Assembly: GCA_011390365.1 (NCBI GenBank)
Contig: JAABSM010000030.1
Location: 1 to 38,576 of the forward strand
DNA length: 38,576 bases
Direction: 5' to 3'
Origin: Gammaproteobacteria bacterium
GTDB lineage: Bacteria; Pseudomonadota; Gammaproteobacteria; Chromatiales; Chromatiaceae
Shown: in pieces, positions 1 to 8,692 of the stretch
Layout: the number at the start of each line of letters is the position of its first letter
Position numbering within the stretch: the first letter of the stretch is position 1
Position numbers and translations under genes: made by a program
The notes under the pieces: generated by a model
Told to the model about the DNA's origin: nothing
Seen by the model: the letters and a program-made list of their open reading frames with translations, nothing else
The model's database searches: none

Positions 1-2
1 TC

Positions 3-323
3 GCCGGCGGCTACTACAACCAGATGAACCCCGCCCGCCGCGCCGCCTTCGCCGACGGCCTCAAGGGCAAGCTCCTGACCGCCCTGGCCAGCCGACTCGC
101 CAACTACGACGCCCAGCAGGTCCGGGTCATGCGCCCCCGCCGCGCCGGCCCCAACGAAGTGAAACTGCCCATCGCCGTGATGAATCCCGGCGGCTACCCG
201 GCGCGCATCGATCTGCGTCTCTACCAGAGTCCGACCGGCTGGAAGATATTCGACGTCTCCGCCAACGGCGCCAGCGTGCTCGCCCACTATCGGAGCGAGT
301 TTCAGCGGAGCGTTGGGAGGTAA
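3..323 (+). CDS. mlaC: MlaC-family phospholipid-binding protein, 3' part
   Basis: This is the C-terminal 106 codons of a gene cut by the left window edge. The frame is open from position 3, so the ATG at 24 is internal rather than a start. The tail GWKIFDVSANGASVLAHYR is the typical end of the MlaC/Ttg2D family (toluene-tolerance ABC auxiliary proteins), in which GWKVYDV and a following SxxxxYRxxF are conserved. MlaC is a periplasmic carrier that shuttles phospholipids between the outer membrane and the MlaFEDB transporter. In many genomes mlaB follows directly, but here a hairpin repeat and an unrelated gene follow, so the operon seems to end here. Identity rests on the C-terminal motif only. 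Confidence 0.75.
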   Translation, partial: AGGYYNQMNPARRAAFADGLKGKLLTALASRLANYDAQQVRVMRPRRAGPNEVKLPIAVMNPGGYPARIDLRLYQSPTGWKIFDVSANGASVLAHYRSEFQRSVGR

Positions 324-360
324 TGCAGTCTCTGGAACGCATCGTATCCTGAAAAGAAAA

Positions 361-400
361 ATCCCCCCAGCCCCCCTTTGCCAAAGGGGGGAGCGGGTCT
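361..400. repeat. GC-rich hairpin repeat behind mlaC
   Basis: CCCCCCTTT at 371-379 and AAAGGGGGG at 383-391 form a 9-bp stem around GCC. The core, preceded by CCCCCCAG and followed by AGCGGGTCTGGCGG, resembles a palindrome often dispersed in proteobacterial intergenic DNA. No T-run follows on either strand, so a Rho-independent terminator is doubtful, although it lies 48 bp after the mlaC stop codon and could shield the transcript 3' end. Confidence 0.55.
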
Positions 401-451
401 GGCGGATGCCTCAAGCACTGGCGACTTCGCCAGAAACGATTCCGTCCTACC

Positions 452-474
452 TGGATCGCCGAGCTGAGCTCGGC
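452..474 (+). repeat. REP-like palindrome, TGGATCGCCGAGC family, copy A
   Basis: TGGATC is followed by the 17-nt hairpin 458-474, GCCGAGCT-G-AGCTCGGC. The same TGGATCGCCGAGC head recurs at 12182 and, inverted, at 21340-21362. Three copies in 38 kb with a fixed head and a palindromic body fit a small REP-like family. It ends 8 bp before the start codon of the next gene. Confidence 0.6.
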
Positions 475-482
475 CAACCCGA

Positions 483-887
483 GTGAGCGCTGCATTGAAC
501 AATCAAGCTTTGGAATTGGTACACCAGCGACTTGCGGTCGCCGTCAGACTGCTAGATCAAAGCGCTACCGAAATCCGTGACGCCAACATCAAACCAGTTC
601 GCGACAACATCAAGCAGGTAGGGATAGCGCTAGCCAAGATCTTTGAGCTACAACATTCGCTGTATCAACATGCGCCAGAGTTGAAGCCTGATTATCTCGA
701 CATAGATCCACCATCACCCGAATTTGATGGTTTACTCACCAAACACCTTGGCGAAGCGCTAAAGCTTGAACACTCCGGCGACACTGAGGCGGCGATCGAA
801 AAACTGCAAGAATTCCTGCTTCTTGAAACATCACCCGAGTATCAAGAAATCGCTCGCAGCGAGATTTCAAGAATGAAAGATGGCTAG
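483..887 (+). CDS. hypothetical protein, helical, AT-richer than its neighbours
   Basis: A 134-residue protein that I do not recognise. It starts with GTG at 483 and has no clear ribosome-binding site, because the preceding bases belong to a REP-like palindrome; TTG at 495 is an alternative. The sequence is charged and predicted helical, with a first half built of long amphipathic segments (residues 8-60) and a C-terminal EALKLEHSGDTEAAIEKLQEF stretch resembling a single tetratricopeptide-like helix pair. There is no signal peptide or membrane segment. Its codons are visibly richer in A and T than those of the flanking genes. Together with repeats on its 5' side, this suggests recent acquisition. 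No function is proposed. Confidence 0.6.
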   Translation: MSAALNNQALELVHQRLAVAVRLLDQSATEIRDANIKPVRDNIKQVGIALAKIFELQHSLYQHAPELKPDYLDIDPPSPEFDGLLTKHLGEALKLEHSGDTEAAIEKLQEFLLLETSPEYQEIARSEISRMKDG

Positions 888-973
888 ATTTCCCCCTACG
901 TATAACTGAACCGCCCCCAACGGAGTCCCAGAAACGCCAACCTCCCCCTCCGTCCAATCTCCAGCCAATCACC

Positions 974-1522
974 ATGAACCGAAGCCTAGAAGTCCGCCTA
1001 ATGCATTATTTCCTGCTGATCGCCATGGCTGCGATCATGATCGGGATCGAGTTCTATTTCGAGATGGATCGGGCGGATCTGCCGACCCAGATCTGCGCCG
1101 CCGACGCGGCGCCCGGCGAGGCCCTGGATCAATTGCGCAACAAGATCGTGATCATGTTCGGGGTATTGACGCTGGTGGTGGCGATCGTGTTGATGATGTT
1201 CATCAAGAACATCACCCAGCCGTTGCAGCGCATGGCGGATGTGGCGAAACGGATCAACGAGGGGGACCTGAGCCAGGTGGTGGAGGTGGAGCACAAGGAT
1301 GAGATCGGTCAGGTGGGGGAGACCATCAACGACCTCACCAGCAACCTTCAGGAGGTGGCCGCCTTCACCTCGGCCACCGGCGCGGAGATCCTGGAAAAAC
1401 TCGACGCCCTGAGCCAGCGCCTGGAGCGGGAGGGCAAGCCGGTCCCCGAGGAGCTGGGCGAGATTCGCGAGAATCTGGATTCCCTCCACGGCTTCGTCGA
1501 ATCGTTCAAGCTGTTCAACTGA
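974..1522 (+). CDS. HAMP-domain membrane protein without an output domain
   Basis: A 182-residue inner-membrane protein. Hydrophobic segments lie at about residues 9-30 and 57-77, with a short periplasmic loop of roughly 25 residues between them. A HAMP domain follows (about 78-130, with ITQPLQRMADVAKRINEGDL and DEIGQVGETINDL), then a helical tail of about 50 residues. HAMP domains pass conformational signals in chemoreceptors, kinases and cyclases, but no methyl-accepting, kinase or GGDEF domain follows here, so the partner must be separate or the protein is a scaffold. The stop codon lies 19 bp before the TauE/SafE gene, so the two are probably co-transcribed. No clear ribosome-binding site is visible. 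Confidence 0.75.
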   Translation: MNRSLEVRLMHYFLLIAMAAIMIGIEFYFEMDRADLPTQICAADAAPGEALDQLRNKIVIMFGVLTLVVAIVLMMFIKNITQPLQRMADVAKRINEGDLSQVVEVEHKDEIGQVGETINDLTSNLQEVAAFTSATGAEILEKLDALSQRLEREGKPVPEELGEIRENLDSLHGFVESFKLFN

Positions 1523-1541
1523 TCCCAGACACCAATCGCGC

Positions 1542-2312
1542 ATGGATCCCTTGACCATCCTCTCGCTGGCCATCGCCGGCCTGCTCATCGCCACCGCCGC
1601 GATGGCGATCGGTATCGGCGGCGGCATCCTGTGGACGCCGCTGCTGATTCTGGGCTACGGCCTGTCGCCCACCAACGCCGTCACCGTCTCGCTGATGATT
1701 CAGGTCGCCGGGCTCGCCAGCGGCAGCATCGCCTATCTGCGCGCCGGCCAGACCCTGCCCCGCCTCTCCCTGACCCTGTTCCTGGTCGCCTTGCCCGGAG
1801 TGGTGCTGGGCAGCCTGTTCGCCTTCAGCCTGCCGCCGCAATATGTCCAGCTCGCGCTGGGCATCATGGCCATGACCCTGGCGCTGCTGTTCGTCTCCAC
1901 CCAGGAGGAGGATAGCCGGGGTCGCCGTACCCGCGACTACGACGCCAGGCGTTTGCGCAAGATCCTGCCGGTACCCGCCTTCTTCGGCGGGGTCATGGGC
2001 TTTCTCTCTACCGGCATCGGCGAGTGGCTCATCCCTCTGCTCAAGAGCCGCCTCGGCATCGACATGCGCCTGGCCATTGGCAGCATCATCCCGGTGATGT
2101 TCCTGCTCGCCCTCACCGCCTCCTCGCTGCGCGGCCTCTTTTCCAGCGAGGCGATCCCGTGGGAGTTCGTGCTGTGGGGGGCGCTGGGGACCGTCATCGG
2201 CGGCCAGATCGGCCCCCAGATCAACAAGCGGTTCACGGAACGGCTGCTCAAGGAGGCGTTCATCTACCTGATGACGCTGGTGGGGATACACTTGATCTTT
2301 CAGGCGGTTTGA
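1542..2312 (+). CDS. TauE/SafE-family sulfite/organosulfonate exporter-like permease
   Basis: A 256-residue protein with about eight hydrophobic segments. It has the two-fold repeat of TauE/SafE permeases: GIGGGILWTPLLILG near residues 24-38 and FLSTGIGEWLIPLL near 152-165. Members export sulfite, sulfoacetate or other anions across the inner membrane, but the substrate cannot be read from the sequence. It follows the HAMP protein by 19 bp, which suggests shared transcription. Its 3' end converges with the minus-strand HerA-like gene 31 bp away. In a sulfur oxidiser, sulfite or thiosulfate export is a reasonable guess, not a demonstrated role. Confidence 0.85.
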   Translation: MDPLTILSLAIAGLLIATAAMAIGIGGGILWTPLLILGYGLSPTNAVTVSLMIQVAGLASGSIAYLRAGQTLPRLSLTLFLVALPGVVLGSLFAFSLPPQYVQLALGIMAMTLALLFVSTQEEDSRGRRTRDYDARRLRKILPVPAFFGGVMGFLSTGIGEWLIPLLKSRLGIDMRLAIGSIIPVMFLLALTASSLRGLFSSEAIPWEFVLWGALGTVIGGQIGPQINKRFTERLLKEAFIYLMTLVGIHLIFQAV

Positions 2313-2343
2313 CGCCCGAGCCGCCGACGCCCGCCACCACGCC

Positions 2344-3798
2344 TCACCGTCGTCCGCCGAACAGGGACCCCATCAGGCCGCGTACGATCTGACGACCGAT
2401 CTGACTGCCCACCGAACGGGCGGTACTCTTGAAGAAGGCATCCACCATCGAATCGCCGCGACGACCGCCGCCCCGGCTGGACGCCTTCGGCGGCGGCGGC
2501 GCGACGGCGGGAGACTCCTTTTGCTCGGCGTGTCTGCCCAGGATCTCGTAGGCGGACTCGCGGTCGATCGCCTCCTCGTAGACTCCCGCGACCAGCGAGG
2601 ATGCGATACGCTGATTGCGCTCCGCCTCGCTCAAGGGCCCCAGGTGGCTGGCGGGCGGGCGGATCATGGTACGCTGCACCATGCTGGGACGGCCCTCGTC
2701 ATCCAGGGTGGAGACCAGCGCCATGCCCACCCCCAGCTCGGTGATCTCCCGCACGGTGTCCAGCTCGGGGTTGGCGCGAAAGGTCTGGGCCGCGGCCTTC
2801 ACCGCCTTCTGATCGCGGGGGGTGTAGGCGCGCAGGGCGTGTTGCACCCGGTTGCCGAGCTGGCCCAGCACCGAGTCGGGGATATCCAGGGGGTTCTGGG
2901 TCACGAAGTAGACGCCGACGCCCTTGGAGCGAATCAGCCGCACCACCCGCTCGATCTTGTCCAGCAGCACGTCGGAGGCGTCGTCGAACAACAGGTGGGC
3001 CTCGTCGAAGAAGAGCACGAACTTGGGGCGATCCCGATCCCCCACCTCGGGCAGACGTTCGAACAGCTCCGCCAGCAGCCACAGCAGAAAGGCGCTGTAG
3101 AGTTGGGGCGAGGCCATCAGCTCATCCGCCGCCAGCAGGTTGATCACGCCCCGCCCCTGGTCGTCGGTCTGCATCAGGTCATCCAGATTGAGGGCCGGCT
3201 CGCCGAACAGCTTGTCGCCGCCCTGCTCCTCCAGCGAAATCAGGCGGCGCTGGATCGCCCCCACGCTGGCGGCGGAGACATTGCCGTAGAGGGTGCGAAA
3301 CGCCTTGGCGTTCTCGGCGACATACTGAAGCATGGCGCGCAGATCCTTGAGATCGAGCAGCAGCCAGCCCTTGTCATCGGCGACCCGAAAGGTGAGGTTG
3401 AGCACCCCCTCCTGGGTATCATTGAGATTCAGCATGCGCGCCAGCAGCAGCGGTCCCATGTCGGAGATGGTGGCGCGCGCCGGATGGCCCTGGCGGCCGA
3501 GGATATCCCAGAAGGTGACGTGATTGCCGCGCCAGGCGAATCCCTCCAGACCCAGCTCGGCGACCCGCGCCGCCGCCTTCTTGCTCTCCCCGCCGGCGGC
3601 GGCGATCCCCGACAGATCCCCCTTCACATCGGCCATGAAGACCGGCACCCCAAGGTCGGCGAAGCCCTCGGCCATGGCTTGCAGAGTGACCGTCTTGCCG
3701 GTCCCGGTGGCTCCGGCGATCAGGCCGTGGCGATTGGCCATGGCGCCATTCAGATAGATCGGTTGTTGCGCGTTGCCGATGTGTATGCGAGCGGTCAT
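2344..3798 (-). CDS. HerA-like (DUF853/YjgR-type) P-loop ATPase
   Basis: A 484-residue cytoplasmic ATPase. Walker A GATGTGKT lies at residues 29-36 and Walker [14 protein letters not shown] near 255-267. The glycine/arginine-rich tail and final [18 protein letters not shown] are typical of the DUF853 family (E. coli YjgR, about 500 residues). It is related to HerA/FtsK hexameric motors, and its physiological role is unknown. I chose the ATG at 3798 because GGAGAAGGGG precedes it and the family begins at this point. The frame stays open to 3909, but those codons overlap the divergent gene. It is divergent from the hypothetical gene at 3894 and convergent with the TauE/SafE gene. Confidence 0.9.
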   Translation of the reverse strand: MTARIHIGNAQQPIYLNGAMANRHGLIAGATGTGKTVTLQAMAEGFADLGVPVFMADVKGDLSGIAAAGGESKKAAARVAELGLEGFAWRGNHVTFWDILGRQGHPARATISDMGPLLLARMLNLNDTQEGVLNLTFRVADDKGWLLLDLKDLRAMLQYVAENAKAFRTLYGNVSAASVGAIQRRLISLEEQGGDKLFGEPALNLDDLMQTDDQGRGVINLLAADELMASPQLYSAFLLWLLAELFERLPEVGDRDRPKFVLFFDEAHLLFDDASDVLLDKIERVVRLIRSKGVGVYFVTQNPLDIPDSVLGQLGNRVQHALRAYTPRDQKAVKAAAQTFRANPELDTVREITELGVGMALVSTLDDEGRPSMVQRTMIRPPASHLGPLSEAERNQRIASSLVAGVYEEAIDRESAYEILGRHAEQKESPAVAPPPPKASSRGGGRRGDSMVDAFFKSTARSVGSQIGRQIVRGLMGSLFGGRR

Positions 3799-3893
3799 TA
3801 CCCCTTCTCCCGTGATTGTGATGAGACGGATTCGAAGGATAACGAAAAAATCGCTAAAATCGTAGCCGAAGTTGCAACCGGAACCGGCGAAAC

Positions 3894-4343
3894 ATGAATA
3901 AAAACCCAATCACTGAGCAAGACCCCTATCTCGCCGCCTTTCGCGGCAGTTTTACCTCGGCGCTGCGCTGGCACCACCTCGACGCGCTGTGGGAGAGCCT
4001 GAAAGCGGCCGCCGACGACCAATGGTTCATCTACGCCATCGGCCATCAGCCGCCCCGCGAACCGGCGCCCCGCGACAAGCTGCTGCACTTCATCGACGAG
4101 ATCGACGCGCTGCTGCGGCGCGAGCATGACGAGGACTACTGCGGCATCGTCTATGCGGATGACCTGAAGCGGCCCGCCTTCATCAAGATCTACGACCCCC
4201 ACAACCTGGGCGTCTCCTGCGGCTACAGCGACAACCCGCCGCTGCCCGGCTGGGTCTTGAGCCGCATCCCGCCCTGCGATCCGCAACAGGCCGCGGCCCC
4301 GACCGCCAGCCGCAAACGGTGGTGGGAAAAGATCTTCGGGTAG
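3894..4343 (+). CDS. conserved-looking hypothetical protein
   Basis: A 149-residue soluble protein of unknown function. It starts [16 protein letters not shown]. It has no signal peptide or membrane segment, and it is rich in Trp, Asp and Pro. A compact region around residues 60-130 ([28 protein letters not shown] and [17 protein letters not shown]) looks like a folded alpha/beta domain. The last residues are [10 protein letters not shown]. Only 95 bp separate it from the divergent ATPase start. The 3' end lies 31 bp from the convergent adenylate cyclase stop. I do not recognise the family. Confidence 0.75.
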   Translation: MNKNPITEQDPYLAAFRGSFTSALRWHHLDALWESLKAAADDQWFIYAIGHQPPREPAPRDKLLHFIDEIDALLRREHDEDYCGIVYADDLKRPAFIKIYDPHNLGVSCGYSDNPPLPGWVLSRIPPCDPQQAAAPTASRKRWWEKIFG

Positions 4344-4374
4344 CCCCTGCTTGCCGGAGTGGGTCGATACCCGC

Positions 4375-7356
4375 TCACTTCATCGTCAGAATCCAGGTTT
4401 TATCCAGATCCCCCGCTTCCCTGTTCTTCAGGGTACTTCGGCAACGCTTGATCATGTACTGGATCGATTTGTCCTTCAGATATCGCACCGCCAACTCCTT
4501 GAACCGCTGCAGCGCCAACTCCGCTTCATCGTCCCCAAGACTGGCCAGGGCCTTCTCATACTCTTCGATGAAATACCGACGCTCGTCACTCAATGGGTCG
4601 CCCCTGGAACAAACCAGTTCGTAGATCCAGGTCCCTTGTCGCTTGCCCTTGACCGCCACCCGATCGAGCAGGCGCACCACGAACGCCTCAGCCACCTCCT
4701 TCCGAGTGGCCTCACTGATGATGACACGGGTACCAAACAGGCTATTCACCCCCTCGAGCCGTGACGCCAGATTGACGTTGTCGCCGACCACCGTATAGTT
4801 GAAACGCTGCGACGCCCCCACGTTGCCGACCACCACAGAGCCGGTGTGAATGCCGATGCGGGTGTGCAGCTCGGGCTTGCCCTCGATCAGCCAGCGTGTG
4901 TTCAACTCATCAAGCCGCCGTTGGCAGCGCAAGGCGGCGCGGCAGGCGCCATGGGGCGCATCCTGCTGCTCCACCGGTGCGCCCCAGAAGGCCATGATCG
5001 AGTCGCCGATGTACTTGTCGATGGTTCCGCCCTCCTTGGTGATGATGCTGGTCATCTCGTCAAAGTATTCCGACAGGTGCAACAGCAAATCCTGCGCGGG
5101 CATCCCCTCCGCCAGGGTAGTAAAACCTTGTATATCCGAGAAAAAGACGGTCAGGCGCATATTCTTGCCGCCAAGCTCCGCCGACTGATTGGTGCGAATC
5201 AGCTGCCGCACCAACTGTTCGGGCACATACTTGCGAAACGAGAGCAGGCCATCCCGCGCCCTCAGCAGGGCGCGACTCAGGTGGTCGATCTCCTTGTAGC
5301 GGGACTCGACGCCGCGGATGGAGTCGAGGCGAAAGTCCCGCAGCTTGTCCGCCTCGTCGGCGAGCCGATTGATGGGGTTGCTGATGAAGCTGGTGATGAA
5401 ATACAGCACCGCCAGCGCGATCAGAAGGATCGCCAACGCGATCCACAAGCTGCGCAACAGCATCGCATCCACGTTGCCGAGCAGGTCGCGCTCGGCGATG
5501 ATGGTCGCCACCTTCCAGTCCCACTGCCCCTGTCCGGCGGGAAAGTCCTTGACGATGGCGATGTGACGCTGACCATCGATCTCGAAGCGAAAGCGCCCCG
5601 CCCCTTCATTCGCCTGATAGTTCTGGTGAAAGGCGCGGGGGACCGGATCTTCGATTTCGCTGATATGCCGCAACCTCAGCTCTTCGCCGACGCTGTCGTC
5701 GCCGATCATCAACTGGGACTTGTCCGGGTAGGCGATGATGTTGGAGTCGTCATCAAAGATGAAGAGCATGCCGTGCGCGCCGGGCTGCTCCTCGGCGACG
5801 AAGTCGGAGATGCTGTGCAGGGGAATGGAGACCCCGGTAACCCCGCGCAGAATCCGCCTGAAGCTAGGATCCGAGAGCGGGTAGGTGGCGGTAATGACCG
5901 CCGTGCGCGCGGTTGAAGAGACATGGATATGCTGCCAGTGGATGCGCTCCTCGGTCGTCGTCTCGCGATACCAGGACCGGTCGCGGGGGTCGAAAGCGGT
6001 TTCATCCCGCTTGCGGGTATAGATGGCATAATCTTCGTCCCGGTAGATACGCAGATCGTAAACGGGGGGCGCCGCCTGCGTGGAACGGTCGATCAGGCGT
6101 GTGGCCAGATAGGGTTCGCGCCTCGCCTGCAAGTAACCGCCGGCGAGATCCGCCAGCATCACGCTCTGAATCTGCGGCGTCTCGCGCATTCCGTCCCACA
6201 TCTCCCGCCAGCGCTGCTGGTATCCCCGGGCCACATCGATCGGCTGGGCATCGCGGGGATAGAGATGCGCCATGTTCATGGCCAGGTCCTCTGGCTGGCG
6301 GAAAAAGCGCATCACCCTCTCCAGATAGGCGTCGATCCTGCCTCGCGCCTCCGCCGCCTCCGCCTGCGGGGTCAACACCAGCAGCTTCCAGCCATAGCGA
6401 GCCAGACCGCTGCCCTCCAGCGATCTCACAAAGAGGCGATAGTGTCCGCCCGCCCCCTCCGCCAGGGTCAGCGGGGCCTCCCCCGACTGACCGATGTTTT
6501 CGAGGATCCCGGCATGCATCGGCTGCACCACCGGGTCGTCCACCTCGTCCAGTTTGCGCAGCCGCAAGCCCAGCGGCTCTTCATTGATCATCAACTGATT
6601 CTTGTCGAAAAAGGCCAGCAGATCCCCATCCGCGCGGGTAATGAAGGCGCGACTCTCCAGGGTCAGGGGGTTGTGGGCGAGAAAATCGGAGATGTAGTAG
6701 AGGGGCAAGGAGATGCCGCAGCTCCCCTTGACCTCCCCCTGATCCGAGAGCATCGGGTAGGATACCACCAGGATCGGGTTGCGGGTCGATTTGGAGAGGA
6801 AGATCGGCGTCCAGCTGGCCTGGGCATCGCTCCCCGGTTTGCTGAACCAGGGACGTTGGCGGGGATCATAGGTCGCCTCGCTACGCTCCTCCGAGAGCCC
6901 CTTGTAGTCACCGTCGCGATAGAGCTTGTAATCCACCGGCGGCGACTCGGCGTTGGCGCTACGATCGATGATGCGGGTCGAGTACCTGGCGTCCCTGCGC
7001 ACCTCCACCAGGCTACCCTGGCGGTCGGCGACGAAATAGCTTTGCAACTGGGTGGTCATGGTGAGCGGCTCCCACATCAACTCCCATAGATCGCGATGGG
7101 AGTCAACGATATCGACCCCGTGACGCTCCCGTTGCAGCCGCTTGCTGAGATTGGCGGTATAGACCACCGGACCATCGAGGAACGCGCGCGTCCGCTGGAC
7201 GATCGCATGGGTGCGCTGCGCCGCCACCCGATCGCCCATGGAGAGCACGATATCCGCGGTTCGAAAATAGTAGTTGCCCGAAATGGCGGCGAAGGTCACC
7301 AGCAGAAAGAGCAGGAAAATCTGGATGATGCCGATCCGGAAACTGATTTTTCTCAT
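4375..7356 (-). CDS. class III adenylate cyclase with two tandem Cache-type sensor modules
   Basis: A 993-residue membrane cyclase. TM1 lies at about residues 7-29, TM2 at 633-656, a HAMP-like linker at 657-710 and a cyclase homology domain at about 730-890. Metal-binding aspartates are D741 (FFSDIQGFTT) and D785 (IDKYIGDSIMAFWG). The adenine-recognition pair is K781 and T855, as in class IIIb enzymes, and the transition-state residues N862 and R866 are present in GDNVNLASR. It should therefore make cAMP. The periplasmic part contains two similar Cache-like units (about 40-325 and 345-625), each with LYRDGDY or IYRDEDY, then YDPRQRPWF or FDPRDRSWY, then ISLPLYYISDF or VSIPLHSISDF. A C-terminal helical tail of about 100 residues follows the catalytic domain. 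The ligand is unknown. Confidence 0.93.
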   Translation of the reverse strand: MRKISFRIGIIQIFLLFLLVTFAAISGNYYFRTADIVLSMGDRVAAQRTHAIVQRTRAFLDGPVVYTANLSKRLQRERHGVDIVDSHRDLWELMWEPLTMTTQLQSYFVADRQGSLVEVRRDARYSTRIIDRSANAESPPVDYKLYRDGDYKGLSEERSEATYDPRQRPWFSKPGSDAQASWTPIFLSKSTRNPILVVSYPMLSDQGEVKGSCGISLPLYYISDFLAHNPLTLESRAFITRADGDLLAFFDKNQLMINEEPLGLRLRKLDEVDDPVVQPMHAGILENIGQSGEAPLTLAEGAGGHYRLFVRSLEGSGLARYGWKLLVLTPQAEAAEARGRIDAYLERVMRFFRQPEDLAMNMAHLYPRDAQPIDVARGYQQRWREMWDGMRETPQIQSVMLADLAGGYLQARREPYLATRLIDRSTQAAPPVYDLRIYRDEDYAIYTRKRDETAFDPRDRSWYRETTTEERIHWQHIHVSSTARTAVITATYPLSDPSFRRILRGVTGVSIPLHSISDFVAEEQPGAHGMLFIFDDDSNIIAYPDKSQLMIGDDSVGEELRLRHISEIEDPVPRAFHQNYQANEGAGRFRFEIDGQRHIAIVKDFPAGQGQWDWKVATIIAERDLLGNVDAMLLRSLWIALAILLIALAVLYFITSFISNPINRLADEADKLRDFRLDSIRGVESRYKEIDHLSRALLRARDGLLSFRKYVPEQLVRQLIRTNQSAELGGKNMRLTVFFSDIQGFTTLAEGMPAQDLLLHLSEYFDEMTSIITKEGGTIDKYIGDSIMAFWGAPVEQQDAPHGACRAALRCQRRLDELNTRWLIEGKPELHTRIGIHTGSVVVGNVGASQRFNYTVVGDNVNLASRLEGVNSLFGTRVIISEATRKEVAEAFVVRLLDRVAVKGKRQGTWIYELVCSRGDPLSDERRYFIEEYEKALASLGDDEAELALQRFKELAVRYLKDKSIQYMIKRCRSTLKNREAGDLDKTWILTMK

Positions 7357-7466
7357 GTAGAATCAATCTTCTCGTGCGTTGTCCGAAAGCATCGGCGTCA
7401 CATCCCACGCGGCGACAGGGCGCCGAAAATCGCCACGATCCCCGATAATGTAGCGGTAAAACTCCC

Positions 7467-7495
7467 TCTATAAAGCAAAACGTCGGCAAAAACAA
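7467..7495 (-). promoter_or_regulatory. candidate sigma-70 promoter of the adenylate cyclase
   Basis: Read on the minus strand, TTGTTT (7490-7495) and TATAGA (7467-7472) are separated by 17 bp. The position is about 110 bp upstream of the cyclase start. The stretch is AT-rich against a GC-rich background. This is a motif match only. Confidence 0.4.
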
Positions 7496-7608
7496 CACGA
7501 CATTGCGGATCCCGCCGAACCGCCGAGCCGCGGCCATGGGCAAATGCGGCGGCGTTCGTCGCCGGCCTCAAGGCCGGGCCAAAGCCTCTTTGCCGCCGCG
7601 CTTTCGAA

Positions 7609-7791
7609 CTACTCCACCCGAATCACCCGGCGCGCCAGCACCGCCTTGTCGGCGATATCGAGAAAGCGGATTTCATATTCCCCAGCCTCCTCCGGCATGG
7701 TGAACGAGATCTTCGCTTTGCCGTCTATGCTGGCGGCGTCGATCCAGGTGAACAGGGCCTGATCCTTGCGGGCAACCTGTTCGCCGAACGC
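7609..7791 (-). pseudogene. remnant of a VWA-type protein C-terminus
   Basis: On the minus strand a 60-codon frame between two TAG codons reads FGEQVARKDQALFTWID, then MPEEAGEYEIRFLD, then ARRVIRVE. It has coding character and resembles the C-terminal beta-sandwich after the von Willebrand A domain in some secreted bacterial proteins (EPGxYEVRYV and LARxPVxV). There is no plausible start codon or ribosome-binding site upstream, so I read it as a 3' gene fragment. The upstream border near 7792 has no recognisable mobile-element end. The remaining DNA from 7357 to 8088 holds only the cyclase promoter and nothing else that I can assign. Confidence 0.5.
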
Positions 7792-8088
7792 CTAAGTCTG
7801 TCGGTTCGTCCACCCGATGATCAAGGTACTGGCTCACGCCTGGCGGTTTCGACGGGGTTTTACCGGGATTCCGTGGACTGGTTCACCTCCCACCGGCATG
7901 GACCGCTCGCGAGTGTGCTATGGTAAAGGGTCACGGAAAGAACAAACCTCCCGAGACGTTGCACAAGGGACCACCGCCCCGCCATGCAACCCGCCCGCGC
8001 CTTCCAACAATATCCTGGACGCGGGAATTCCGGGACATGTTATCCCTTCCGCGGCCCTGAGCTTTCCGGCTCGCAACCTGACAGGCCC

Positions 8089-8643
8089 ATGCCCATGAAA
8101 CACCCCCGACGCTTCGTCGCACCACTGCTCGCCACACTCCTGGGCGCCGTCATCCTGGGCCCGAATATCGCCCACTCGGACCCGCCTGACAAGGAGTGGC
8201 GGGAGAGCGAAAAAGAGCAGCAAAAATGGCAGCAGGAACAACGCAAGCGGGAGCAGGAGCGATCGCAGGAGGAGCGCAAGTTCCAGGCTGAAATGGAACG
8301 TGAACGCCGCAACCACGAACAGCAGGCGAAACGCGAACGCGGCAAGGCCTGGCTGGAAGACGAAAGGGAGCGCCGCAAGTGGCAGGAGGCGATGGAACGG
8401 GAACGTCGCCAGCAGCGGCAGGAGATGGACCGGGAGGCGAGGCAGGCGTGGCAACAGGCCCAGGATGCCCGCTGGCAGGCAGAGATGCGCCGCCGCCAGT
8501 ACGCCGACCGGAACAACGACTACGATGCCGCTGACCGTCTGGAGTGGGAACTGGAAAGCTATCGCGACCAGAAGCTGCGCCAACTCGGTAAACAAGGGCT
8601 GGACATCCTCTACGACGAAATCGCCAACGAATTGATGCTTTGA
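8089..8643 (+). CDS. secreted Glu/Arg/Gln-rich coiled-coil protein
   Basis: A 184-residue protein. A signal peptide (MPMKHPRRFVAPLLATLLGAVILG, cleaved near IAHS-DPP) precedes a continuous charged helix of about 110 residues, with repeats such as EQQKWQQEQRKREQER and MERERRQQRQEMDREAR. A short C-terminal segment YRDQKLRQLGKQGLDILYDE ends the protein. I chose ATG 8089 (or 8095) over the longer frame from 7984 because only this start gives a clean signal peptide. It is the first of three consecutive genes for exported proteins and lies 49 bp upstream of the next. A periplasmic structural role is plausible. It could instead belong to the loosely defined periplasmic coiled-coil proteins of metal or stress responses. 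Confidence 0.75.
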   Translation: MPMKHPRRFVAPLLATLLGAVILGPNIAHSDPPDKEWRESEKEQQKWQQEQRKREQERSQEERKFQAEMERERRNHEQQAKRERGKAWLEDERERRKWQEAMERERRQQRQEMDREARQAWQQAQDARWQAEMRRRQYADRNNDYDAADRLEWELESYRDQKLRQLGKQGLDILYDEIANELML

Positions 8644-8692
8644 GCCTGACCGCCAATCCCCCATTGACCCCATCGCCCAAGGAGACCGCCTC

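Noticed and set aside
2521-3897. Long plus-strand open frame opposite the HerA-like ATPase
   Set aside because: It lies fully antisense to a gene with clear Walker motifs, and its translation is low-complexity His/Gln/Gly-rich, typical of a GC-rich shadow frame.
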